A DNA stretch of 32,562 nucleotides from Acidobacteriota bacterium (GTDB lineage: Bacteria > Acidobacteriota > Blastocatellia > RBC074). Under the pieces are notes generated by a model. That model saw nothing but the letters and a program-made list of their open reading frames with translations. It was not told the origin of the DNA and did not search any database. This document shows, one piece after another, positions 1 to 7,500 of the stretch. Where the stretch lies: NCBI GenBank assembly GCA_016196035.1, contig JACPYM010000080.1:1-32562 (forward strand), in the 5' to 3' direction. Positions within the stretch are counted from its first letter, which is position 1, and every line of letters begins with the position of its first letter. A program made the position numbers and the translations under genes.

Positions 1-1
1 C

Positions 2-140
2 TTCGGTCAGCAGGTTCGATTAGTCTCCTTTACGTGGTCAATCGCCACAACGAGATGATTCAACCTCTGACCTATCTACTCCAGCTACTTTCGCAACTGG
101 AGTTTACCGCCGCACCTCTTACTCATCATGCCGTCTCCTT
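2..140. repeat. Left arm of a 139-bp perfect inverted repeat at the window ends
   Basis: These bases are the exact reverse complement of 32424-32562; identity stops abruptly at 140/141. The right arm covers the last codons of msrB and the DNA after it. Reading the left arm on the minus strand in the msrB frame, a TAA stop forms exactly at the junction, so this copy is not part of a second msrB. It contains short dyads (ACTCCAG...CTGGAGT and GGTCA...TGACC) that could fold as RNA. Either a multicopy element or an assembly artefact would explain it; the sequence cannot decide. Confidence 0.9.
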
Positions 141-189
141 ACTCCGATCATTGTTGAATTGGCTACGCTGGCAGTGTCAGGCGGCATCC

Positions 190-288
190 TCAGGGCGCAA
201 CCTGCGAGCTAGACAGCCAGTAAAAGGATAAGCTCGACAAGACAAAAACGATCAGGATCGTGGTGAGAATGATCAGAAGTTTTTTCAT
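190..288 (-). CDS. 32-aa single-span membrane peptide
   Basis: This short ORF starts MKKLLIILTTILIVFVLSSL and ends in SSSQVAP. It has two lysines, then about 22 hydrophobic residues ending at Phe-Tyr-Trp-Leu, then a short polar tail. That is a single membrane span or an uncleaved signal anchor; no lipobox cysteine is present. An excellent ribosome site (AAGGAGGG) lies 8 bases before the ATG. A near-perfect sigma-54 promoter match at 331-346 points at it, giving a predicted leader of about 30 bases. I do not recognise a family. Small membrane peptides often act as regulators or stabilisers of larger membrane proteins, but that is only a guess here. It lies about 320 bp downstream of the ABC exporter on the same strand, with its own promoter. 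Confidence 0.6.
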   Translation of the reverse strand: MKKLLIILTTILIVFVLSSLSFYWLSSSQVAP

Positions 289-605
289 CTCTGAAGCCCT
301 CCTTCACCTTTCAATTGGCAATGGTCAATTGGCAATGATCGTGCCATTAGAATGGCGGCGAGACGCTGCTGTAAGAGGCTGCATTGACAGGCTAAACGAG
401 CGTTATGGAATTTCATTTTTGGTGCCAGGGCAGCGCCACGGCGAGACGGTTTGGCGCGTTCAAGCACAATCGCCACATGCCGTAAGCACGCACGGCAAAG
501 ACGGATGCCTGCACAACGAACTGATGATGATTGTCTTAGTCAGTAGCTTCAGAGGAATCAGGCTCAGCGGAACGAGCAAAGACCCGAGCCATCTTGCCAA
601 AACGC
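289..605. other. Gene-poor stretch between the 32-aa peptide and the ABC exporter
   Basis: Apart from the ribosome site, the sigma-54 promoter and the ATTGGC direct repeat near 311-337, I see no convincing gene. Open frames of 60-165 codons cross it on both strands, but none has a good ribosome site or a recognisable protein sequence. There is no clear rho-independent terminator after the ABC gene at 606. Confidence 0.4.
331..346 (-). promoter_or_regulatory. Sigma-54-type promoter of the 32-aa peptide
   Basis: On the minus strand the sequence is TGGCACGATCATTGCC. It has the -24 GG and -12 GC dinucleotides ten bases apart and matches TGGCACR-N4-TTGC throughout. Transcription would begin near 320, about 30 bases before the ATG at 288. 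An adjacent direct repeat (TCAATTGGCAATG twice, around 311-337) overlaps the -12 part. Confidence 0.55.
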
Positions 606-2405
606 TCAAACTGATAAAACGTCGGCCTGTTCTTCACCACCAAATTGAGACGCATAGAGTTGGGCGTAAAGTCCAGCCCGCGCCAGTAATGCCGGATGCT
701 GGCCTGCTTCAACGATTCTGCCGTTCTCCAACACATAGATGGCATCCGCCTTTCTGACGGTTTCCAGATTGTGCGCAATCATGATCGAGGTCTTACCATG
801 CATTAATCGTCCCAGCGCCTCCATCACCAGCTTTTCAGACGAAGCGTCCAGCCCGGAGGTCGGTTCGTCCAGAATCAGGATCGGCGAATTGCGGATGAGC
901 GCCCGCGCAATCGCGAGGCGCTGGCGCTGGCCGCCCGACAACGTCATGCCACGTTCGCCAACCAGCGTCTCATAGCCTTCCGGCATCTGTTCGATGAATT
1001 CGTGCGCGTTGGCCTGGCGCGCGGCGCGCAGAATCTCTTGCCGCGTGGCTTCCGGTCTGCCATAGGCGATGTTCTGCCAGATGGACGTGCGGAAAAGCAC
1101 CGTGTCTTGCAACACAAAGCTGATCTGTTGGCGCAATGATTTCAAGGTGAAGTTGCGCACGTCCTCACCATCAATCAGCACGCGCCCGAAATGCGGCGTA
1201 TAAAAACGCGGAATCAGACTGATGATCGTGGATTTGCCCGCGCCCGTGGGCCCCACAAAGGCTGCGAATTCGCCAGGGCGAATCTGAAAGCTCACGTCCT
1301 TGAGCACAGGCCGGTCATCGCGGTAGTGAAAAAACACATGCTCAAAACTGATCGCGCCGCTGAAACGTGGCGCACGGCGCGCGCGTGGCGAATCGCGCAC
1401 CAGTTCTTCTGTCTTGATGACTTCGTTAATGCGTTCGGCCCCGATGAGCGCCTTCGAGATCGCATCGGTCATCTTCGACAGGTCACGCATCGGCTTGTAC
1501 AGCTTGCCCAGATAAAGCAGAAAGACGACCAGCGCGCCGCCCGTGAGCTGTCCTTTCAGCACCAGCCGCGCGCCATACCACAACACGACGCTCGCGCCGC
1601 CCGCAACCACAAAATCAACCGCTGGCGCAAGCAGGGCCTTGACCTTGCGCGCGCGCACGGTCAATTCGATGGTTTCCAGCGTCTCTTTCGCCAGCCGTCG
1701 CTCTTCATAGTCTTCCCGCGCAAAGGCCTTGACCACACGCATGGATGAAAGCGTCTCTTGCACCACCGACAACACGTCGCCTTCCTTCTTGCGCACTTCA
1801 CGTGTCGCCTGTTTGATCCGGCGCGTCAGCGTGTAAACTTCCAGAAAGAGCAGCGGCGCCACCGAGAGCGCAATCAGCGTGAAATGCCAGTTGAAATACA
1901 ACATCACCGCCATCATCCCGGCCAGCGTCAGCACATCCACCACCATGCCGAGCAGGCCCGACGTGATAAAGCTTTGAATCGCGTCCACGTCGCTGGTCAC
2001 GCGACTGATCAGATCGCCGGTCTTATGCTGGTCGTAATAGGAAAGCGATAGGCCCTGAATGTGATGGTAAAGCGTCTGCCGCAGATCGCGCATGACCCAT
2101 TGCCCAACCTGCATGGTGAGACAGCTTTCCGAATAGGAGGCCACCGCGCCCAGCGCCGCGACGGCCACGGTGGTGAGAGCGGCGAAATTCAAAACTGCCA
2201 GTTTGCCCGCGCCAAACAAATTGCTCACCGTCGCGGCCACCCAGGCGGGCAGCGGGTGTGAGCCAACGACATAATCGAGCACGATTTTTATCGGCCAGGG
2301 ATCGAAGAGGTCAGCCAGCCCTGCGACAATCACCGCCACGAACGCCAGCGCAAGCCATTTCCAGTGCGGTCGCAACAGGTGATTGATGATGAACTTTTTC
2401 TCCAT
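606..2405 (-). CDS. ABC exporter, fused membrane and ATPase domains (MsbA/MdlB-like half transporter)
   Basis: This is a 599-residue type IV ABC exporter half-transporter expected to work as a homodimer in the inner membrane. Residues 1-320 form the six-helix membrane domain, and the coupling region TGDLISRVTSDV is at 129-140. Residues 350-590 are the ATPase: Walker A GPTGAGKS (385-392), Q-loop Gln433, signature LSGGQ (489-493), Walker B ILILDEP (509-515) and H-loop His545. All catalytic residues are intact. The start chosen is the ATG giving MEKKFIINHL, preceded by AAGAAG; upstream starts at 2456 and 2459 would add 17-18 atypical residues. It begins 65 bp after the small coiled-coil gene, so the two probably share a transcript. 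The substrate cannot be told from sequence; lipid, peptide or drug export are all possible. Confidence 0.93.
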   Translation of the reverse strand: MEKKFIINHLLRPHWKWLALAFVAVIVAGLADLFDPWPIKIVLDYVVGSHPLPAWVAATVSNLFGAGKLAVLNFAALTTVAVAALGAVASYSESCLTMQVGQWVMRDLRQTLYHHIQGLSLSYYDQHKTGDLISRVTSDVDAIQSFITSGLLGMVVDVLTLAGMMAVMLYFNWHFTLIALSVAPLLFLEVYTLTRRIKQATREVRKKEGDVLSVVQETLSSMRVVKAFAREDYEERRLAKETLETIELTVRARKVKALLAPAVDFVVAGGASVVLWYGARLVLKGQLTGGALVVFLLYLGKLYKPMRDLSKMTDAISKALIGAERINEVIKTEELVRDSPRARRAPRFSGAISFEHVFFHYRDDRPVLKDVSFQIRPGEFAAFVGPTGAGKSTIISLIPRFYTPHFGRVLIDGEDVRNFTLKSLRQQISFVLQDTVLFRTSIWQNIAYGRPEATRQEILRAARQANAHEFIEQMPEGYETLVGERGMTLSGGQRQRLAIARALIRNSPILILDEPTSGLDASSEKLVMEALGRLMHGKTSIMIAHNLETVRKADAIYVLENGRIVEAGQHPALLARAGLYAQLYASQFGGEEQADVLSV

Positions 2406-2470
2406 TGAACTGCTTCTTGCCGGCGAGGACAAACAATTGTGTCCTAGAAATTGCATCACCTTACATCTGT

Positions 2471-2740
2471 CTACCCTCCGGTTGGCAAACTCGCGCGCAA
2501 CGCCAATTCACGCCGCCTGGCATTGCGCAATAGCACGGACTGCTGCATTTGCAAACGGTTGGCTTGCTCCAACGCCTGTCGCAATTCATGAACTTCCGCT
2601 TGCAGCCAGGCTACCTGCTCATACGCCCGGCGCAGTTGACGTTCCGCTGCCCACGGAAAGGGCAGAATATCGGCTGGCACCGTCACCCCGGCTGGTGCGG
2701 GGCTGAGCGGCAATGGCAGCGTTTGGATTGCTGTACTCAT
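2471..2740 (-). CDS. Small proline-rich/coiled-coil protein, 89 aa, unknown function
   Basis: Residues 1-30 are rich in proline, alanine and leucine (LPLPLSPAPAG). Residues 33-75 form a charged amphipathic helix with clear heptad character (VAWLQAEVHELRQALEQANR) that is likely to be a coiled coil and to oligomerise. There is no signal peptide or membrane span. The ATG at 2740 is chosen because GGAGG stands 7 bases before it. The open frame continues 77 codons upstream, but that part translates a palindromic repeat and is not likely coding. It sits 65 bp upstream of the ABC exporter on the same strand, so co-transcription is likely. I do not recognise a family. Confidence 0.7.
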   Translation of the reverse strand: MSTAIQTLPLPLSPAPAGVTVPADILPFPWAAERQLRRAYEQVAWLQAEVHELRQALEQANRLQMQQSVLLRNARRRELALRASLPTGG

Positions 2741-2762
2741 CTGTTTACCTCCGATGTCAAAA

Positions 2763-2785
2763 CCAGCCGCAACTGCTGCGGCTGG
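2763..2785 (-). terminator. Hairpin with short T-run before the coiled-coil gene
   Basis: CCAGCCGCA and TGCGGCTGG form a perfect 9-bp stem with a 5-base loop. On the minus strand the stem is followed by TTTTG and then by the GGAGG ribosome site of the 89-aa gene. It could end transcripts coming from the DUF4136 gene or act as a leader attenuator. The T-run is short, so termination may be weak. Confidence 0.35.
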
Positions 2786-2844
2786 ACTGGTGTGCTCGAA
2801 CCTTAGATCGGTCTTCTCTACGGTGTACGGGAAAACCGCGCAGC

Positions 2845-2940
2845 GGGACAGTGCCGCGCGCGTGAGCAAGCGGCGCGTCAAGCTTGCCCCCGTGGCCGAA
2901 TTGCCAAAGCTCCGCTTGCTCACGCGCGCGGCACTATCCC
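2845..2940. repeat. 96-bp palindromic element with a 24-bp perfect stem
   Basis: 2850-2873 is the exact reverse complement of 2912-2935. Beyond one mismatch the pairing continues for four more bases on each side (2845-2848 with 2937-2940). The loop is 38 bases. The stem is very GC-rich (GTGCCGCGCGCGTGAGCAAG). It lies in the 420-bp gap between DUF4136 and the coiled-coil gene, carries no ORF of its own and looks like a dispersed REP- or MITE-type element. Confidence 0.75.
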
Positions 2941-3160
2941 AGTGTCCCTGACTCCGTATATGCAACTGCAAATCGCTCTAAAACCAACCTTGATCAATGT
3001 CCTGGCATCCGCAGCCGAGAAGCCGGACAACGGAGCAATCCTCTTCCTTCTTCGCAACCACAGACGCCAGTCTCGCCGCGCAGCCCTGTTTCAACCTCGT
3101 TTCTGCTTGCCGGAAAACGCCGGTCTGAAAACAGCGGGCCGCGCCTCAACCGTGCGGCAC

Positions 3161-3781
3161 TTAACCTTCGGTGTGAGGCAGTTTCAGGTCGTGCTCAAAG
3201 CGTTTCGTCAAATGCGCGACAGCGTCATTGATGCTCTTGTCGGCCTTGTTGTAATCAATCGTCTTGGTGTCATAGCCACGCCAAACCAGTTGCTTGGTGC
3301 GCCCGTCATAAACATCCATCACCAGGGTGTTGCGCGTTTGCGGGATGCGCACCACGGTTGTCGGCCCCCAATCAGGCCCCCAACCAGGCCCCCAACCGAT
3401 CCAGCCTCGGCGGTAACCGAAGCGCCCGAAGCCATAGTGACCGTAGTAGCCCGGATAGCCGGAATTGAACACTTCGGTGGTATGGCTTTGTTGCGTACTC
3501 AAGTGATAACTGACCAGCAAGTCCGGCGCGCCGTTGACGGTTTGCTTCAAACCGGCGGAGCGAAGCTCCATTGACAGATCATCACGCACGCGCTGATCCC
3601 ACAGACTGTTTTTACCAAAGACGTCTTTGGCGGCGCTTTGCTGTGGCTGGAATCCCCAGGTGCTCCCAGCCACCAGCCGGTAGTGATGGTCGTAATCCGA
3701 TTTTGTTTCGGCCAAGCCAGACACGCCACAAAGCGTGACCAGCGCGGCCAGTGCAAAGGCAGATAAAGTTATGCGTTTCAT
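3161..3781 (-). CDS. Secreted DUF4136-family protein
   Basis: This 206-residue protein starts with a signal peptide (MKRITLSAFALAALVTLCGVSG, cleavage near LAE). The DUF4136 fold follows: an early YRLVAGSTWGFQPQ segment, a predicted helix WDQRVRDDLSMELRSAGLK, the strand PDLLVSYHLS, and the C-terminal NTLVMDVYDGRTKQLVWRG and NDAVAHLTKRF motifs. A Gly/Tyr/Trp-rich insertion of about 40 residues (GYPGYYGHYGFGRFGYRRGW) sits in the middle, as is common in this family. There is no lipobox cysteine, so it is probably periplasmic or surface-associated. GGAGGG is 5 bases before the ATG. A sigma-54-type promoter at 3842-3857 reads into it, and the leader holds a 7-bp-stem hairpin at 3802-3825. Its molecular function is unknown. 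Confidence 0.85.
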   Translation of the reverse strand: MKRITLSAFALAALVTLCGVSGLAETKSDYDHHYRLVAGSTWGFQPQQSAAKDVFGKNSLWDQRVRDDLSMELRSAGLKQTVNGAPDLLVSYHLSTQQSHTTEVFNSGYPGYYGHYGFGRFGYRRGWIGWGPGWGPDWGPTTVVRIPQTRNTLVMDVYDGRTKQLVWRGYDTKTIDYNKADKSINDAVAHLTKRFEHDLKLPHTEG

Positions 3782-3841
3782 CTTGGCCCTCCTTCCTTAA
3801 CTCAGCGCCAACTATTGAGCGCTGATGACAAGCCCACAGAG

Positions 3842-3857
3842 CGCAAGCACCGTGCCG
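3842..3857 (-). promoter_or_regulatory. Sigma-54-type promoter of the DUF4136 gene
   Basis: The minus strand reads CGGCACGGTGCTTGCG. GG and GC are ten bases apart, and GGCACG-N4-TTGC matches the consensus except for C in place of the leading T. The predicted start is near 3831, about 50 bases before the ATG. Confidence 0.45.
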
Positions 3858-4173
3858 TTTTGATTGGCTACAGACTGGCCGGCTGAACTGTTTGAAAAGG
3901 CAGCACGTTGCCGCAGCACGCCAAAAAGACGGAAAAAATTTGCCTGGGGCGCTTTGTACCATCCGGGCCGCCGCTGGGACAGATTGGTAAGACGTGCCAG
4001 AGACCGTCCCGAAAGTCATGGCTGATTCTCGCCCTTGCGGCGGCGAGACAGTTTTGCGCTCGCAACGCATGCGCGTGGCGGAAAGGTCATTGCCGGCCAG
4101 TCCTCAAACTGGCTTCATTACGAAGCCCTTAGGTCTTAGCGCCTCTTCTCTTCACTTTCAGCAAACTAGCGCT
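3858..4173. other. Non-coding spacer between two divergent sigma-54-type promoters
   Basis: No convincing gene is visible. If both promoters are real, upstream activator sites for a sigma-54 enhancer-binding protein would be expected here and could serve both directions. The one clear dyad I see is GCCAGT-N6-ACTGGC at 4096-4113, about 60 bases upstream of the TolC promoter. It is only a candidate site. Confidence 0.35.
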
Positions 4174-4189
4174 TGGCACAAACGTTGCA
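4174..4189 (+). promoter_or_regulatory. Sigma-54-type promoter of the TolC/RND efflux operon
   Basis: TGGCACAAACGTTGCA is a full match to the sigma-54 consensus TGGCACR-N4-TTGCA, with GG and GC ten bases apart. It is preceded by the favoured T. The predicted start near 4200 leaves a leader of about 90 bases before the TolC start at 4291. It is the best match in the window. Confidence 0.65.
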
Positions 4190-4290
4190 GTTTGTCGTGC
4201 TGTGATGATCGAGAACAAATACTGAATTGATGAGCGCGTGTGGGCGCGCAGTTAATCAACACAAATCATCATCGAGCAGGGGAGAGGGTC

Positions 4291-6021
4291 ATGAAATTTG
4301 GTCTATGCAACGCCTTAGCGCATTGCTTATGCTTGCTGATTCTTACGGGCAGTTTTAGCACGCGCGTTTCCGCCCAGACACCACTACCGCAACCAGAGCC
4401 AACACGCTCGCCAAGTCCGCCCCTGAGCATCCAGCCCCTGAGTATTCAGGCTGACACGCTGACGCAACGCATGCCCGATCATCTGACCGGCGTGGCGGCG
4501 GACAAGGTGGTGCGCTGGACGCTGAAAGATTCGATTCTGGCGGCGCTCGAAAAGAATCCGGACATCGAGATCGGGCGGCAAAGTGTACGGCTGGCGCAAT
4601 TCAGCATTCTGGCGGCGCAAGGGGTTTACGACCCGCTGGCGTCATCAACGCTCAATTACAATTGGCAGCGCACGCCGAACTTCTCGCAATTCAGCGGCAG
4701 CGCGCAGGATTTTTTACAGAACACTTCGCTCACCTATAACTTCGGTTATTTGCAAGCGGTCGAACGCACGGGCGGCAGCTATCAAATCAATTTCAATAAC
4801 GCCCGGAACACTTCCAACACCGCCAATCTGGCGACTTACTATAATCCGGCCTTAACACTGGCGTTGACACAACCGTTGCAGCGCAACTTCGCCATTGATG
4901 CCAATCGCCATCTCATTCAAATCAACAAGAAAAAGCTCGACCTCTCTGACGCACAGTTTCGCCAACAGGTAATTCAAATCATCGCCAGCGTGGAGCAGGT
5001 ATATTGGGACTTGAGCTTCGCCATTCGCAGCGAAGAGATTCAGCGTGATGCATTAAAACTGGCCGAAACACAATTACGGAATAACCAGGAGCAGGTCAAA
5101 GCCGGCACGCTCGCACAAATAGATGTGATTACCGCCGCCACTCAAGTGGAGACCGTGCGCCAGCAGGTTTTTCAGGCCATGCAAGCTGTCGCGCAGGCCG
5201 AAGACGCCTTGAAATTATTGACCGTTGAAGGCACCACGGATGAGTTGTGGATTAGCCAGATCGTGCCGGTTGAAAGCTTTGAGTTAAAACCGTTGACGTT
5301 GTCGTTACCCGACGCGCTGCAACTGGCGCTCGACAATCGGCCTGAAATCAACCAATTCGCGCCGCAAAAAGAGATAAATGACATAGACGTGAAATACTTC
5401 CGCGACCAGACCAAGCCGCAGGTTGACCTGACCGCGTCATACGGAGTGGTGGGCGTGGGCGGATCAGCGGCATCTTTCCCCGATGCCAATGGCGTCCTGC
5501 AACCGGCCAAGGTGTCGCCGGTTTTCATCGGCGGCTATGGCACGGCGCTCGACAGCCTCGCCAAAAATTCGTTCCCGGTCGTGCGCGTGGGCTTGAATCT
5601 CGCCCTGCCCCTGCACAATCGCACGGCGCAAGCCAATCTGGGCAGCGCGCTGGAAACCGGTCGCCAACTCGACACCCAGTTGCGCAAACAACAACAAACC
5701 ATCCAATCCGACGTGCGCACGGCCTATCACGCCGTCGAAGCCGCCCGGCTGAGTTATGGCGCGGCCCGTTCCGCGCGCGCATACGCCGAACAGCAATTGT
5801 CCGGCGAACAAGAGAAATTTTCGGTCGGCCTTTCCACCACCTTCCTGGTGCTGACCCGTCAGAACGACCTGACACAAGCGCGCGGCGTCGAGGTGCAAAC
5901 CCTGACCAATTACAACAAAGCGGTGGCCGACTTACAGCGCGCCATTGCGGCCACACTGAGCGCAAACAGCATCGAAATTCAATCTGGTAAAGACAACCCG
6001 CTTGGCTCAGGCAGGCCGTAA
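4291..6021 (+). CDS. TolC-family outer membrane efflux protein
   Basis: This 576-residue protein is the outer membrane channel of a tripartite efflux pump. It has a signal peptide (LCLLILTGSFSTRVSAQ, cleavage near VSAQ-TP), a proline-rich stretch to about residue 40, then two outer-membrane-efflux repeats separated near residue 330. The first contains an early helix with ILAALEKNPDIEIGRQSVRL. Both show long alpha-helical segments with regular Ala/Gln spacing typical of the periplasmic barrel (AEDALKLLTVEG; QSDVRTAYHAVEAARLSYGAA). The C-terminus has the common YNKAVADLQRAIA motif. The ATG at 4291 is preceded by GGGGAGAGG; a GTG 51 bp upstream is rejected because it would extend past the signal peptide. 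It is the first gene of a three-gene operon under a sigma-54-type promoter. Confidence 0.92.
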   Translation: MKFGLCNALAHCLCLLILTGSFSTRVSAQTPLPQPEPTRSPSPPLSIQPLSIQADTLTQRMPDHLTGVAADKVVRWTLKDSILAALEKNPDIEIGRQSVRLAQFSILAAQGVYDPLASSTLNYNWQRTPNFSQFSGSAQDFLQNTSLTYNFGYLQAVERTGGSYQINFNNARNTSNTANLATYYNPALTLALTQPLQRNFAIDANRHLIQINKKKLDLSDAQFRQQVIQIIASVEQVYWDLSFAIRSEEIQRDALKLAETQLRNNQEQVKAGTLAQIDVITAATQVETVRQQVFQAMQAVAQAEDALKLLTVEGTTDELWISQIVPVESFELKPLTLSLPDALQLALDNRPEINQFAPQKEINDIDVKYFRDQTKPQVDLTASYGVVGVGGSAASFPDANGVLQPAKVSPVFIGGYGTALDSLAKNSFPVVRVGLNLALPLHNRTAQANLGSALETGRQLDTQLRKQQQTIQSDVRTAYHAVEAARLSYGAARSARAYAEQQLSGEQEKFSVGLSTTFLVLTRQNDLTQARGVEVQTLTNYNKAVADLQRAIAATLSANSIEIQSGKDNPLGSGRP

Positions 6022-6055
6022 CTGTGCGGCCAAACCTGGCTTGAGGAAGACAACG

Positions 6056-7426
6056 ATGAGTGCAAATACAAAATCCCTCCCCCAACCGGATTTGACCGCA
6101 GCACAAGATGAACCACAGCGCGTCAATGGGCCTGGGGCCGTCGTGACGGTGTTCCGGCTGGAACCACAATCGGCCAAGCGGCTCAAAGAGGTCACGGCGG
6201 CACCGCCGGCTCCGCCTCCGACAACAGCGGAAGCGCCACGCCCGGCGGCCGGCCAAAATGAAGCGTTGCCCGCCGCCGGTCACCAAAGCCATACACGCTG
6301 GTGGTTGCTGTTATTCGCTGTCTTGCTCGCAAGCGGATTCTGGGCGTACCAGCGACCCCCTGCCGTCAGTGCGCCGCTAAAACCCGCGCGGAATGCCGTG
6401 CCCAGTGTGCCGGTAACGATTGCCACCGCGCGCACGAGCGACATTCCCGTTTATCTGAACGGGCTGGGCACCGTCACACCACTCAACACCATCTCCGTGA
6501 AAACGCGGCTGGACGGCCAATTGACCCGCATAGATTTCAAGGAAGGACAATTCGTCAACAAAGGCGCGTTGCTGGCGGAAATTGACGCGCGCCCTTACGA
6601 AGTACAACTGGCGCAAGCACAGGCGCAACTGGAACGCGATCAAGCGACGCTCAACAACGCCAAGGCCGATCTGGCGCGTTACCAGTATCTGGTCGGCAAA
6701 GGCATCATTCCGCAACAGCAGGTAGACACGCAGGCTGCGGTGGTCGCCCAGAATTCCGCCGTCATCAAGGTGGATGAAACGCAGATAGACAATGCGAAAT
6801 TGCAATTGACCTATTGCCGCATCACTGCGCCCATCAGCGGACGCATCGGGCTGCGACAAGTTGATCCCGGCAATATGGTGCATGCGGCGGATGCCAACGG
6901 TTTGGTCGTCATCACACAAGTGCAGCCTATCGGTGTGCTCTTCACTATTCCCGAAGACAGTTTGAGTGCCGTGTTGCAAAAATTTCGCACGGGCGCGCAA
7001 TTGTCGGCGGAAGCCTATGACCGCAGCGGACAGACGAAACTCGTCGCGGGCCGTTTGCTGACGATGGATAACCAGATTGATCCGGCCACTGGCACGAACC
7101 GTTTGAAAGCCGTGTTTGAGAACAAAGCGAACGCGCTCTTCCCCAATCAATTCGTCAATATTCGGTTGTTGGTCGAAACGCAAAAAGACAAAGTGTTGAT
7201 CCCCGCCGTCGCCATTCAGCGTGGCCCGAACGGAGCTTTTGTGTATGTCGTAAAACCCGACCAAACCGTCGAAGTGCGTCCCGTCACCGTCAGCACAATG
7301 GAAGGGACAGAGGCCGCGATTGATTCCGGCCTTGCCGCCAATGAACAAGTCGTGACCGACGGCGTAGACAAATTGCAAGCCGGCAGCAAAGTGCAAATCG
7401 CCAACAAAGAAAAGGCTGGAGCCTGA
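6056..7426 (+). CDS. RND periplasmic adaptor (membrane fusion protein), MdtA-like
   Basis: This 456-residue adaptor links the RND pump to TolC. It has an unusual N-terminal cytoplasmic tail of about 80 residues rich in Pro/Ala, one membrane span (WWLLLFAVLLASGFWAYQ, about 82-100), a lipoyl half (VKTRLDGQLTRIDFKEGQFV), an alpha-helical hairpin (LAQAQAQLERDQATLNNAKA), the second lipoyl half (CRITAPISGRIGLRQVDPGN) and the beta-barrel and membrane-proximal domains to KLQAGSKVQI. The motifs are those of MdtA. The start at 6056 has GAGGAAG before it and is 34 bp after the TolC stop. Most MdtA proteins lack such a long cytoplasmic tail, so the tail is a local peculiarity. The gene is co-transcribed with its neighbours. 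Confidence 0.92.
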   Translation: MSANTKSLPQPDLTAAQDEPQRVNGPGAVVTVFRLEPQSAKRLKEVTAAPPAPPPTTAEAPRPAAGQNEALPAAGHQSHTRWWLLLFAVLLASGFWAYQRPPAVSAPLKPARNAVPSVPVTIATARTSDIPVYLNGLGTVTPLNTISVKTRLDGQLTRIDFKEGQFVNKGALLAEIDARPYEVQLAQAQAQLERDQATLNNAKADLARYQYLVGKGIIPQQQVDTQAAVVAQNSAVIKVDETQIDNAKLQLTYCRITAPISGRIGLRQVDPGNMVHAADANGLVVITQVQPIGVLFTIPEDSLSAVLQKFRTGAQLSAEAYDRSGQTKLVAGRLLTMDNQIDPATGTNRLKAVFENKANALFPNQFVNIRLLVETQKDKVLIPAVAIQRGPNGAFVYVVKPDQTVEVRPVTVSTMEGTEAAIDSGLAANEQVVTDGVDKLQAGSKVQIANKEKAGA

Positions 7427-7479
7427 TGAAGGATGAACGATGAACGATAGACTAATCGGGTTTCGCTTCATCCTTCATC
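7425..7479 (+). repeat. 13-bp inverted repeat between adaptor and pump genes
   Basis: 7425-7437 (GATGAAGGATGAA) pairs exactly with 7467-7479, with a 29-base loop. Both arms are built of repeated GATGAA/TTCATC units. It begins over the adaptor's stop codon and fills most of the 74-bp gap, leaving no clear ribosome site for the next gene. It may tune expression within the operon or be a simple-sequence insertion. Confidence 0.6.
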
Positions 7480-7500
7480 CCTCATCCCTCTGAGATTTCT

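Noticed and set aside
260-757. 165-codon plus-strand open frame
   Set aside because: It lies opposite the ABC exporter end and crosses the sigma-54 promoter region; no ribosome site and no recognisable protein sequence.
2741-2971. N-terminal extension of the coiled-coil gene (77 codons)
   Set aside because: It translates the palindromic element; the strong GGAGG site supports the later ATG at 2740.
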